Origin: Microbacteriaceae bacterium UBA4731
GTDB lineage: Bacteria; Actinomycetota; Actinomycetes; Actinomycetales; Microbacteriaceae
Assembly (NCBI GenBank): GCA_002404115.1
Contig: DHJB01000055.1
Span: forward strand, 11,755 to 24,353
Reading direction: 5' to 3'
DNA: 12,599 nucleotides
The notes under the pieces are model-generated. The model saw only the letters and a list, made by a program, of their open reading frames with translations. It did not search any database and was not told where the DNA came from. Numbering within the stretch: the stretch's first letter is position 1; each line of letters opens with the position of its first letter. The position numbers and the translations under genes are program-made. This document shows positions 1 to 6,423 of this stretch, piece by piece.

Positions 1-366
1 GGCATCGAGCGCGTCGACGGCGTCGGCCGCGGCTTCGGCGGCAGCGAGTTCCTGCGCCGTGCGGTAGTCGGCGAGCCGATCAGACCAGGGCACCCACTCG
101 GGTGCCAGCAGGGCCTCGCCGCCGGGCATGAGTTCGGTTTCCAGCACGGACGGCTCCGATTCGCCGTCAATACGCGACAGGCTGACCGTCCAGTGCCAGC
201 CCGGGTAGCCCGTCATGGTGCAGTCAAAGAGCAGCGACATCACGTGTTCGCCCTCGACGATATGACCGACCGGTTCGCCGATGGTGTCGGCCGGGGTGAT
301 CTCCAGAAGGGCGGCACGCGCGGCGTCGACCGCGGCGAGGAGTGTCTCGTCCGCGGGATCAAGCAT
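1..366 (-). CDS. DUF3027 domain protein (partial, 3' end beyond the window)
   Basis: The 122 visible residues begin MLDPADETLL and run off the left edge. The middle of the fragment has an aromatic WHW stretch (residues 57-59), then a Glu/Leu strand leading to MPGGEALLAPEWVPWSDRL (about 80-98). The PG..ALLAPEWVPW block is the signature I recognise as DUF3027, an actinobacterial family of unknown function. An Ala/Glu-rich, probably helical stretch follows. The ATG at 366 lies inside the last codons of the cold-shock gene (8-nt overlap, stop at 361-359), so the two are probably translationally coupled. No catalytic motif is visible. Family assignment is fairly sure; function is unknown. Confidence 0.85.
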   Translation of the reverse strand, partial: MLDPADETLLAAVDAARAALLEITPADTIGEPVGHIVEGEHVMSLLFDCTMTGYPGWHWTVSLSRIDGESEPSVLETELMPGGEALLAPEWVPWSDRLADYRTAQELAAAEAAADAVDALDA

Positions 367-739
367 CGAGCTCCTCGGCAACCTTGCGCAGCATGGCTGC
401 GATCTTGTGGCTGTGCGAGCTTTCCGGGTAGCGACCGCGTCGCAGGTTGGCGCCGATGCCGTCGAGCATCTTCACCAGGTCCTCGACGATGATCGCCATG
501 TCGTCGGCGGGCTTGCGGCTGAGCTTCGACAGGCTCGGCGGGGCCTCGAGTACGCGCACGGACAACGCCTGGGCGCCGCGCTTGCCGTCGGCGATGCCGA
601 ATTCGAGCTTCGTTCCGGCCTTGACCGTTACGCCGGCGGGCAGGGCAGAAGCGTGCAGGAAGACCTCCTGGCCGTCATCGGAACTGATGAAGCCAAAACC
701 CTTTTCCTCGTCGTAGAACTTGACCTTGCCGGTAGGCAT
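359..739 (-). CDS. Cold-shock domain protein with C-terminal extension
   Basis: The 126-residue product opens with a complete cold-shock (OB-fold) domain: MPTGKVKFYDEEKGFGFIS, with RNP1-like KGFGFI at residues 13-18 and RNP2-like VFLHA at 26-30. These aromatic residues bind single-stranded RNA or DNA in the family, so it probably acts as a cytoplasmic RNA chaperone. A standard CspA is about 67-70 residues; here some 55 extra residues (about 70-126) form a predicted helical tail (DDMAIIVEDLVKMLDGIGANLRR followed by a second helix), as in long actinobacterial Csp proteins. The ATG at 739 is chosen because the domain starts there and GCGAGG lies 5 nt upstream (750-745); an upstream extension to 886 has no homology. 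The downstream DUF3027 start overlaps its stop. Confidence 0.93.
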   Translation of the reverse strand: MPTGKVKFYDEEKGFGFISSDDGQEVFLHASALPAGVTVKAGTKLEFGIADGKRGAQALSVRVLEAPPSLSKLSRKPADDMAIIVEDLVKMLDGIGANLRRGRYPESSHSHKIAAMLRKVAEELDA

Positions 740-822
740 GTAGACCTCGCTGGATTCCGGGCGCGCGCGGGTATGCACGTCATCTCCATCCAGCTTATTC
801 GGTTCCACGGCACCGCGCCCCG

Positions 823-835
823 TATCCTTGGACTG
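823..835 (+). promoter_or_regulatory. Candidate -10 box for a leaderless transcript
   Basis: TATCCT at 823-828 is followed by six bases and then the GTG start at 835, so a standard start site would fall on or next to the first base of the codon. No convincing Shine-Dalgarno sequence precedes the GTG. No good -35 hexamer was found 16-18 bp upstream, so the call rests on the -10 box and its spacing only. Confidence 0.4.
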
Positions 836-1107
836 TGACCACTCAAACTCCACAGACACCTGGCCGGATCGAGCGCATCCTGGCATACATGGTTGCAGGC
901 GTGGTGGGTCTGTCGATTCTCGCCTTTCTTGCCGTCATCATCGGCCGGGCGAGCAGGATGGAGGCAGCCGATTTCGGCCACGGCGTGTGGCCGATGGTCG
1001 TGATGCTGCCGTGGTTCGGCCTGCCTCTCGGGTTCGTGCTGATCATCGCCCTTCTCGTGATGAGCAGCATCCGCCGCAGTCGCGAGGCACGTCAGAACAG
1101 GCAGTAG
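835..1107 (+). CDS. Small two-helix membrane protein
   Basis: The 90-residue protein has a short polar N-terminus, a first hydrophobic segment at about 16-37, a short loop (GRASRMEAADFGHGVW) and a second hydrophobic segment at about 52-77. The tail is strongly basic (SIRRSREARQNRQ), which by the positive-inside rule places both termini in the cytoplasm. It starts with GTG at 835 and its stop at 1105-1107 is five bases before the next gene, so it very likely shares an mRNA with the helicase-associated gene and possibly with XPB. I do not recognise a named family. The length, codon use and tight spacing make it a likely real gene; its role is unknown. Confidence 0.75.
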   Translation: MTTQTPQTPGRIERILAYMVAGVVGLSILAFLAVIIGRASRMEAADFGHGVWPMVVMLPWFGLPLGFVLIIALLVMSSIRRSREARQNRQ

Positions 1108-1112
1108 CGGCC

Positions 1113-2969
1113 ATGCTCACGCTCGCCTCGCGTCTTCGTGCGCTCGATGACCAGGAACTGCGCCGCACCATTGAGATCCGCGCGGTCTCGCCCACCGGCA
1201 TCCGCGACTTCTTCGACCTTGCAGAGGCGCTCCTCGATCCGTCAGCGATCCAGCGCGCCGTGGCCCACCTGGACCGGGCAACGCTGGCCCTCCTCGCCGT
1301 CGCCGGCGACCTTGTCCCGGAGTCCGCCCCGACGCTCACAGACCTGGCCGGCCGCCTGTCCACGCTGGCCGGATCACCCGTCGCTGCGGCCGAGACGGCC
1401 GACCGCGCCGCCCAACTCGACGCCCTCATGCTCGCCCTGCTCGGCGACGGGCGCCTGCGGCCGTACGCCGCCGTCACCGCCCAGCTGCGCTCCTGGCCCG
1501 ACCAGGGCCTGCCCAGCGCCACCGAGCTCGCCTCCGTGGCTGCGCCGTCCGCCCTGGCCCCGCTGTCGGACATCGACCTTCGCTTCGCCGACCGGTTGGC
1601 GGCGCAGCGCGCCTTCGGCGCCGTGTCATCGATCGCCGAGCTCGTCACCGAGCTGTCCAGGGAACCGGCGCGTGAGCTCAGCCGCGGAGGGCTGGGGCTG
1701 CCGGACACCAAACGCCTGGCCGGTGCCATGGGAGTCGATCTCGATTCCGTTGCGCCGATGGTTGCCACCGCCGCCCGCGCCGACCTGATCGCCCGCTCCG
1801 ACGGCTACTGGATGGAGACCGAGGCCGGCGAGGCCTGGCTCCTCGAGGGCACGACCCGCCGCTGGGCGACGCTCGCCCACTCCTGGCGGGCCGCCCTGCC
1901 GCAAGACGTGCGCGACCTCCTCGCCCGTCGCCCCATCGTCTCCTGGGGCGAGGGCCTCCGCCGGTACGTTTCCTGGCTCTATCCGGCCGGCGGGGCCTGG
2001 ATGGACGAGCGCGTGACCGAGTTCGCGCGCGACGCAGAGCTCATCGGCATCTCGGCCCACCAGACCACCAGCCCGGCCGGGGCGGCCCTGCTGACCGGCG
2101 ACATCGACGCCGCCGTCGATATCATGGCCACGTCGCTGCCGGCCGAGGTCGGCGCCGTGTACCTGCAGCACGACCTGTCCATTGTCTCCCCCGGGCCGCT
2201 GGCCGCGTCGATCGACGCCCGGCTCCGGTCGCTCGCCGACGTGGAGAGCCGGGAGCTCGCGTCGAGCTACCGCATCACGGCGGCATCCGTGAACCGTGCC
2301 CTCGCAACCGGCGAGAACGCGGACACCCTGCTCGACTTCCTGCGCGGGGTCTCCCTGACCGGCATTCCGCAGCCGGTCGAGTACCTGATCCGGGAATCGG
2401 CGGCACGCTACGGCCGCGTGCGCGTCGGCAGCGCCGAACCGGGCGACCTCGCGGGCAGGAGCTACGTCCGCTCGGACGACGACGCCATGCTCGGCACCAT
2501 CGCGGTGGACCAGACCCTCACACCGCTCCACCTCGACCGGGCCGACGAGAACCGGCTGACCAGCCGATTCGCCGCCGACGTGGTGTTCTGGGCGCTCAGC
2601 GACGCCAAATACCCGGTCGCGGCGGAAGACGCCTCCGGCGAAATCGTGCACCTGCGCCGGCACCAGCTGGCCCGCGTCGTTCCCGTCGTCGCGTCCGACC
2701 CCGCGCTCACGCTGGTCGAGAAGCTGCGCGCCGGCGACGGCGGGGAGGGCCGGGCAGCGGATGCCTGGCTGGCGCGCCAGCTGGACACCGCGATCAAGGC
2801 CAAGCAGACCGTGACCGTGAGCATCGCGATGCCCGGCGGCGTGGTCGTCGACTACCTGCTCGAACCGGCCAGCGTCGGCGGCGGGCGTTTCCGGGCCAGG
2901 GACCGCCGCGCGGACATCGAGCGCACGCTTCCGCTCTCCAGCATCATCAGCATCACCCCGGCGCCGTAA
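1113..2969 (+). CDS. Helicase-associated protein, Rv0862c-like partner of XPB
   Basis: The 618-residue protein begins MLTLASRLRALDDQELRRTIEIR, followed by a helical region with DLAEALLDPSAIQRAVAHLDRATLALLAVAG typical of the winged-helix modules in these proteins. From about residue 348 (VYLQHDLSIVSPGPL, then a long block to about 470) it matches the helicase-associated 'Helicase_C_3' (XPB/Ssl2-like) pattern of a beta strand, SPGPL turn and helical bundle. The last 60 residues (AIKAKQTVTVSIAMPGGVVVDYLLEP) resemble a small WYL-like beta domain. No Walker A or DEAD/DEVH box is present, so it is not itself a helicase. In mycobacteria the homologue (Rv0862c) sits beside the XPB gene, as here, implying a DNA-repair partner role. 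The ATG at 1113 is five bases after the membrane-protein gene; the frame is open back to 828, but that part overlaps the preceding gene. Confidence 0.85.
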   Translation: MLTLASRLRALDDQELRRTIEIRAVSPTGIRDFFDLAEALLDPSAIQRAVAHLDRATLALLAVAGDLVPESAPTLTDLAGRLSTLAGSPVAAAETADRAAQLDALMLALLGDGRLRPYAAVTAQLRSWPDQGLPSATELASVAAPSALAPLSDIDLRFADRLAAQRAFGAVSSIAELVTELSREPARELSRGGLGLPDTKRLAGAMGVDLDSVAPMVATAARADLIARSDGYWMETEAGEAWLLEGTTRRWATLAHSWRAALPQDVRDLLARRPIVSWGEGLRRYVSWLYPAGGAWMDERVTEFARDAELIGISAHQTTSPAGAALLTGDIDAAVDIMATSLPAEVGAVYLQHDLSIVSPGPLAASIDARLRSLADVESRELASSYRITAASVNRALATGENADTLLDFLRGVSLTGIPQPVEYLIRESAARYGRVRVGSAEPGDLAGRSYVRSDDDAMLGTIAVDQTLTPLHLDRADENRLTSRFAADVVFWALSDAKYPVAAEDASGEIVHLRRHQLARVVPVVASDPALTLVEKLRAGDGGEGRAADAWLARQLDTAIKAKQTVTVSIAMPGGVVVDYLLEPASVGGGRFRARDRRADIERTLPLSSIISITPAP

Positions 2970-2999
2970 CCGCTGGGCCGACGTTTCCCCCGGCTGGCG

Positions 3000-3014
3000 T
3001 AGGATTGACGGTTA
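3000..3014 (+). promoter_or_regulatory. Candidate -10 box just upstream of the XPB start
   Basis: TAGGAT at 3000-3005 lies eight bases before the ATG at 3014 in the 44-nt gap after the helicase-associated gene. A start site 6-8 bp downstream would leave a leader of only 0-2 nt. There is no clear Shine-Dalgarno sequence before the ATG. The -35 region is unconvincing, so XPB may also be served by read-through from 835. Confidence 0.4.
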
Positions 3015-4657
3015 TGTCTGACGGACCACTGATCGTCCAAAGCGACCGTACGGTTTTGCTCGAAGTTGCGCACCCTCTCGCCGAGGATGCGCGCCACGAT
3101 CTCGCCGTGTTCGCCGAGCTCGAGCGCGCCCCCGAGCACATCCACACCTACCGGATCACCCGGCTGGGGCTGTGGAATGCGCGGGCGGCCGGGCACGACG
3201 CCTCCGACATGCTGGCCACGCTCGTCAAGTACTCGAAGTTCGCGATTCCGCAGACCGTCACCGTCGACATCACCGAGACGGTCGGCCGGTACGGGCGGCT
3301 CGTGATCGAGCGCGATGCAGAGGGCGCACTCATCCTGCGCAGCGACGATCAGGCCGTGCTGACCGAGGTCGCGAACGCCAAGCGCATTTCGCCTCTGCTG
3401 ATCGGGCATCCGTCGCCGGACTCCTTCCTGGTCGAACCGTGGGCGCGCGGCCAGCTCAAGCAGGAGCTGGTCAAGCTCGGCTGGCCCGCCGAGGACCTCG
3501 CCGGTTACACCCCCGGCACGCCGCATCCGATCGACCTCCTCGAAGAGGGCTGGTCGCTGCGTGACTACCAGAACAAGGCCGTGTCGAACTTCTTCGAAGG
3601 CGGCTCCGGCGTTGTCGTGCTGCCCTGCGGGGCCGGCAAGACGCTGGTCGGCGCTGGCGCCATGGCCACGGCTAAGACCAACACGCTCATCCTGGTGACG
3701 AACACCATCTCCGCCCGCCAGTGGCGCGATGAGCTGCTCAAGCGCACCACCCTGACGCCGGATGAGGTCGGCGAGTACTCCGGGCAGGTCAAGGAGGTCA
3801 AGCCGGTCACCATCGCGACCTACCAGATCCTCACGGCTAAGCGGAAGGGCGAGTACGCCCACCTCGAGCTGCTCGACGCCATGGACTGGGGCCTGGTGAT
3901 CTACGACGAGGTGCACCTGCTGCCGGCGCCCGTGTTCAAGCTCACCGCGGAGCTTCAGGCCCGCCGCCGGCTGGGCCTCACCGCGACGCTCGTGCGCGAG
4001 GACGGCCGCGAAGGCGACGTGTTCAGCCTGATCGGACCCAAGCGGTTCGACGCGCCGTGGAAGGAGATCGAGGCCCAGGGCTTCATCTCCCCGGCCTCCT
4101 GCTTCGAGGTGCGGATCGACCTGCCGCAGTCGGAACGGCTCAGCTACGCCGCGGCGGCCGACGACGAGCGCTACCGGATGGCCGCGACGGCGCCGGCGAA
4201 ACTGGATGTCGTCAAGCAGCTGGTCGCCAAGCACCGGGGCGAACGCATCCTCGTGATCGGCCAGTACCTCGACCAGATCGACGAACTCGCCGAGGCGCTC
4301 GGCGCCCCGAAGCTCACCGGCGCAACGCCGGTCGACGAGCGGGAGCGGCTGTACCAGGCGTTCCGGGTGGGCGAGGAGACCGTGCTCGTGGTGTCGAAGG
4401 TCGCGAACTTCTCGGTCGACCTGCCGGAGGCCACCGTCGCCATCCAGGTGTCCGGCTCGTTCGGTTCCCGGCAGGAGGAGGCGCAGCGCCTCGGCCGTCT
4501 GCTGCGGCCCAAGGAATCCGGCCTCTCGGCGAACTTCTACACGCTCGTCGCACGCGACACGGTCGACCAGGACTTCGCCCAGAACCGCCAGCGTTTCCTC
4601 GCCGAGCAGGGCTACAGCTACACGATCCTCGACTCGCAGAACCTCGTCGCCGTCTAA
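3014..4657 (+). CDS. XPB-type DNA repair helicase (superfamily 2)
   Basis: The 547-residue protein has the bacterial XPB layout: an N-terminal damage-recognition-like domain (about 1-170), helicase domain 1 and helicase domain 2. Walker A is GAGKT with Lys209; the DEVH box is at 298-301; motif III is TAT at 323-325. The RED motif diagnostic of XPB (Arg328-Glu329-Asp330) follows directly in LVREDGREGD. Motif VI is QRLGRLLRP at 491-499. Family members, including the mycobacterial homologue Rv0861c, are ATP-dependent 3'-to-5' helicases linked to nucleotide excision repair. The ATG at 3014 (MSDGPLIVQSDRT) is preferred to a TTG at 3005. The preceding gene encodes the usual partner. All key helicase residues are intact. 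Confidence 0.95.
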   Translation: MSDGPLIVQSDRTVLLEVAHPLAEDARHDLAVFAELERAPEHIHTYRITRLGLWNARAAGHDASDMLATLVKYSKFAIPQTVTVDITETVGRYGRLVIERDAEGALILRSDDQAVLTEVANAKRISPLLIGHPSPDSFLVEPWARGQLKQELVKLGWPAEDLAGYTPGTPHPIDLLEEGWSLRDYQNKAVSNFFEGGSGVVVLPCGAGKTLVGAGAMATAKTNTLILVTNTISARQWRDELLKRTTLTPDEVGEYSGQVKEVKPVTIATYQILTAKRKGEYAHLELLDAMDWGLVIYDEVHLLPAPVFKLTAELQARRRLGLTATLVREDGREGDVFSLIGPKRFDAPWKEIEAQGFISPASCFEVRIDLPQSERLSYAAAADDERYRMAATAPAKLDVVKQLVAKHRGERILVIGQYLDQIDELAEALGAPKLTGATPVDERERLYQAFRVGEETVLVVSKVANFSVDLPEATVAIQVSGSFGSRQEEAQRLGRLLRPKESGLSANFYTLVARDTVDQDFAQNRQRFLAEQGYSYTILDSQNLVAV

Positions 4658-4677
4658 CCTCCCCGCGCCTCCGCCCG

Positions 4678-4761
4678 ACGAATTCGACGGAGATTCTGCT
4701 CGACACGCCGTGGATCGCTTCCGCGGAGGGTCGGATGCGTAAGAATCTCCGTCGAATTCGT
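4678..4761. repeat. Perfect 20-bp inverted repeat with 44-nt loop
   Basis: ACGAATTCGACGGAGATTCT at 4678-4697 is the exact reverse complement of 4742-4761. After a small internal loop (1 nt against 2 nt) the stem continues with CGCCC (4672-4676) pairing with GGGCG (4764-4768), about 25 bp in all. The 44-nt spacer contains an 8-bp palindrome TCCGCGGA (4720-4727). It sits between the convergent XPB and RibD-like genes, so it could serve as a two-way terminator, but there is no T-tract. The long perfect arms, more AT-rich than the surroundings, also suit a dispersed palindromic intergenic element. Confidence 0.85.
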
Positions 4762-4802
4762 AAGGGCGCGCGGGTCCAAGGAGCGGTGGGGTGGGGAGGG
4801 CG

Positions 4803-5510
4803 TCAGGCGCGGCGTTCGTAGCGGAGGAAGAGCATGTCTCCGGCGGTCAGCACGTGCAGGAGCGCCATCTCTCGCGTGGCGTGGGCTCCCCCGCTCGCGA
4901 TCCGCCCGGCGGGCCCGCCTTCGAGCACGGGGCTGATGGTCAGGCACAGCTCGTCGACGAGGTCGGCTTCGATCAGGGAGCCGAACAGGTGCGGGCCGCC
5001 CTCGCAGAGCACCTGGGTGTGGCCGCGGTCAGCGAGCCGGGCCACCATGAGTTCAGGGTCGACGGCGTCCTCCCCGCAGACCAGCACGTCGGCAACCTCG
5101 GCGAGCGCCGCCCGCCGGTCGGCCGGGGCCGCGTCGTGGGTGATCACGAGCGGGCGCGTCGACGCTTGGCTGAAAGCCGGATGCGTCGGCTCGAGCTCCA
5201 GGCGCGAGGACACGATCGCGACCGGCGGCTGGGCGGCCAGTCCGTTGGCGACGCGCCAGGCGGCATCCGTCTCGGGCAGGCGCACCCCGCCGTAGCCCTC
5301 GGCGCGCACGGTGCCCGCGCCGACCACGATGACGTCGGTGAGCAGCCGGAGGGTGTCGAAGACCAGCTTGTCGTCGGCGTTGCCGAGGCCGCTGCTCACG
5401 CCGTTTCGGGTCGCAGCGCCGTCGAGGCTGGATATGAAGTTCACGCGCACGCGTGGAGTCGAGCGGTCGGCGACCCGATACCGGCTGATGAGTTCGTCAC
5501 GGTCCAGCAT
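4803..5510 (-). CDS. RibD C-terminal / DHFR-fold pyrimidine reductase family protein
   Basis: The 235-residue protein consists only of the RibD-C (DHFR-like) reductase domain; no deaminase domain is attached. Signature pieces are VNFISSLDGA (23-32, with the SLDG strand and Asp30), DVIVVGAGTVRAEGYG (59-74) and QVLCEGGPHLFGSLI (166-180), the GG..L nucleotide-binding turn. RibD reductases use NADPH on the pyrimidine precursor of riboflavin, but stand-alone members such as mycobacterial Rv2671 are reported to have dihydrofolate reductase activity. The gene starts three bases after the FolP2-like stop, with no visible Shine-Dalgarno, so it is probably coupled to it. With folE upstream, a pterin or folate reductase is more likely here than riboflavin synthesis; the substrate is inferred. 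Confidence 0.85.
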   Translation of the reverse strand: MLDRDELISRYRVADRSTPRVRVNFISSLDGAATRNGVSSGLGNADDKLVFDTLRLLTDVIVVGAGTVRAEGYGGVRLPETDAAWRVANGLAAQPPVAIVSSRLELEPTHPAFSQASTRPLVITHDAAPADRRAALAEVADVLVCGEDAVDPELMVARLADRGHTQVLCEGGPHLFGSLIEADLVDELCLTISPVLEGGPAGRIASGGAHATREMALLHVLTAGDMLFLRYERRA

Positions 5511-5513
5511 CGG

Positions 5514-6422
5514 TCAGACGATGTTGTGGCGCAGGTAGACCGGCTGGCGGAACCCGAGGATGGCCTCCGTCATGCGCACGGCGTCGACGGCCGCGGCCAC
5601 ATTGTGCATGCGTACGATCCGAGCGCCCTGCAGGATGCAGAATACGGCAGCGGTCAGGGAACCGTTCACCCGCTCGCCGCGTTCGCGGTCGAGGGTCTCG
5701 CCGATGAAGTCCTTGTTCGACACCGCGGCGAGGGTGGGAAACCCGAGCGCTGCGATCTCGCCGAGCCGGCGGGTGAGTTCGAGCGAGTGGGTGGTGTTCT
5801 TGTTCAGGTCGTGGCCGGGATCGACGATGATCCGCTCCGCCGGAACCCCGCGGCCCATCGCCCGCTCCACCCGCTCGCGCAGGAAGGCGGCCACCTCGTC
5901 CACGACATCGACGTAGCTCGGTGCCGGATACGGCGTGCGGGGCAGCGCCAGGCTGTGCGTGATCACCAGGGTGGCGTCGCTGTCCGCGACGACCTCGGCC
6001 ATCGCCGGGTCATGCACGCCCGTGGTGTCGTTGATCACATGGGCCCCGGCCGCGATCCCGGCGAGCGCGACCTCCGGGTGGAAGGTATCGAGCGAGATGA
6101 CGACTCCTGAGCCGCGCAGCGCCTGGATCACGGGCACGACCCGGTCGATCTCCTTGCTGATCGGGATGGCGGGGCCCGGCGCGAACTTCGCCCCGCCGAT
6201 GTCCACCCAGTCGGCCCCGTCGGCGATCGCCCGGCGGCCGGCGTCGACGGCCGCGTCGAGGGAGAACGTTGCGCCCTTGTCGTAGAACGAATCCGGCGTG
6301 CGGTTGATGATGGCCATCACCGCGACCTCGCGCGAGAAATCGAAGACTCGCCCGCCGATCAGCCGCCGCGGCGAGATCAGTTCGGGCAGGACCACCCCGG
6401 CGATGCTGGGCGCGGTGTCCAT
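5514..6422 (-). CDS. folP2: FolP2-type dihydropteroate synthase paralogue
   Basis: The 302-residue TIM-barrel protein has recognisable DHPS blocks: MAIINRTPDSFYDKGATF (36-53), WVDIGGAKFAPGP (72-84), ISLDTFHPEVA (109-119), INDTTG (130-135), DPGHDLNKNT (201-210), AVSNKDFIGETL (233-244) and RMHNV (271-275). The second loop lacks the usual STRPG of true DHPS and the SRK motif is SNK, while the Arg and His of R-x-H are kept. NRTPDSFYDKG and SNKDF are the FolP2 pattern of mycobacteria (Rv1207), reported not to show ordinary DHPS activity. The fold is therefore clear but pABA condensation is doubtful. The ATG at 6422 is one base after the reductase stop, with AAGGGA five bases upstream. It is translated between the reductase and the RibD-like gene. 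Confidence 0.88.
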   Translation of the reverse strand: MDTAPSIAGVVLPELISPRRLIGGRVFDFSREVAVMAIINRTPDSFYDKGATFSLDAAVDAGRRAIADGADWVDIGGAKFAPGPAIPISKEIDRVVPVIQALRGSGVVISLDTFHPEVALAGIAAGAHVINDTTGVHDPAMAEVVADSDATLVITHSLALPRTPYPAPSYVDVVDEVAAFLRERVERAMGRGVPAERIIVDPGHDLNKNTTHSLELTRRLGEIAALGFPTLAAVSNKDFIGETLDRERGERVNGSLTAAVFCILQGARIVRMHNVAAAVDAVRMTEAILGFRQPVYLRHNIV

Positions 6423-6423
6423 G

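Noticed and set aside
828..1112. Upstream extension of the helicase-associated protein to 828
   Set aside because: It would overlap the membrane-protein gene in another frame, and the added residues look like frame-shifted GC-rich sequence. The ATG at 1113 fits the family start.
2852..4234. Minus-strand open frame of 460 codons
   Set aside because: It is antisense to the XPB helicase, whose Walker A, DEVH, RED and motif VI residues prove the plus-strand reading.
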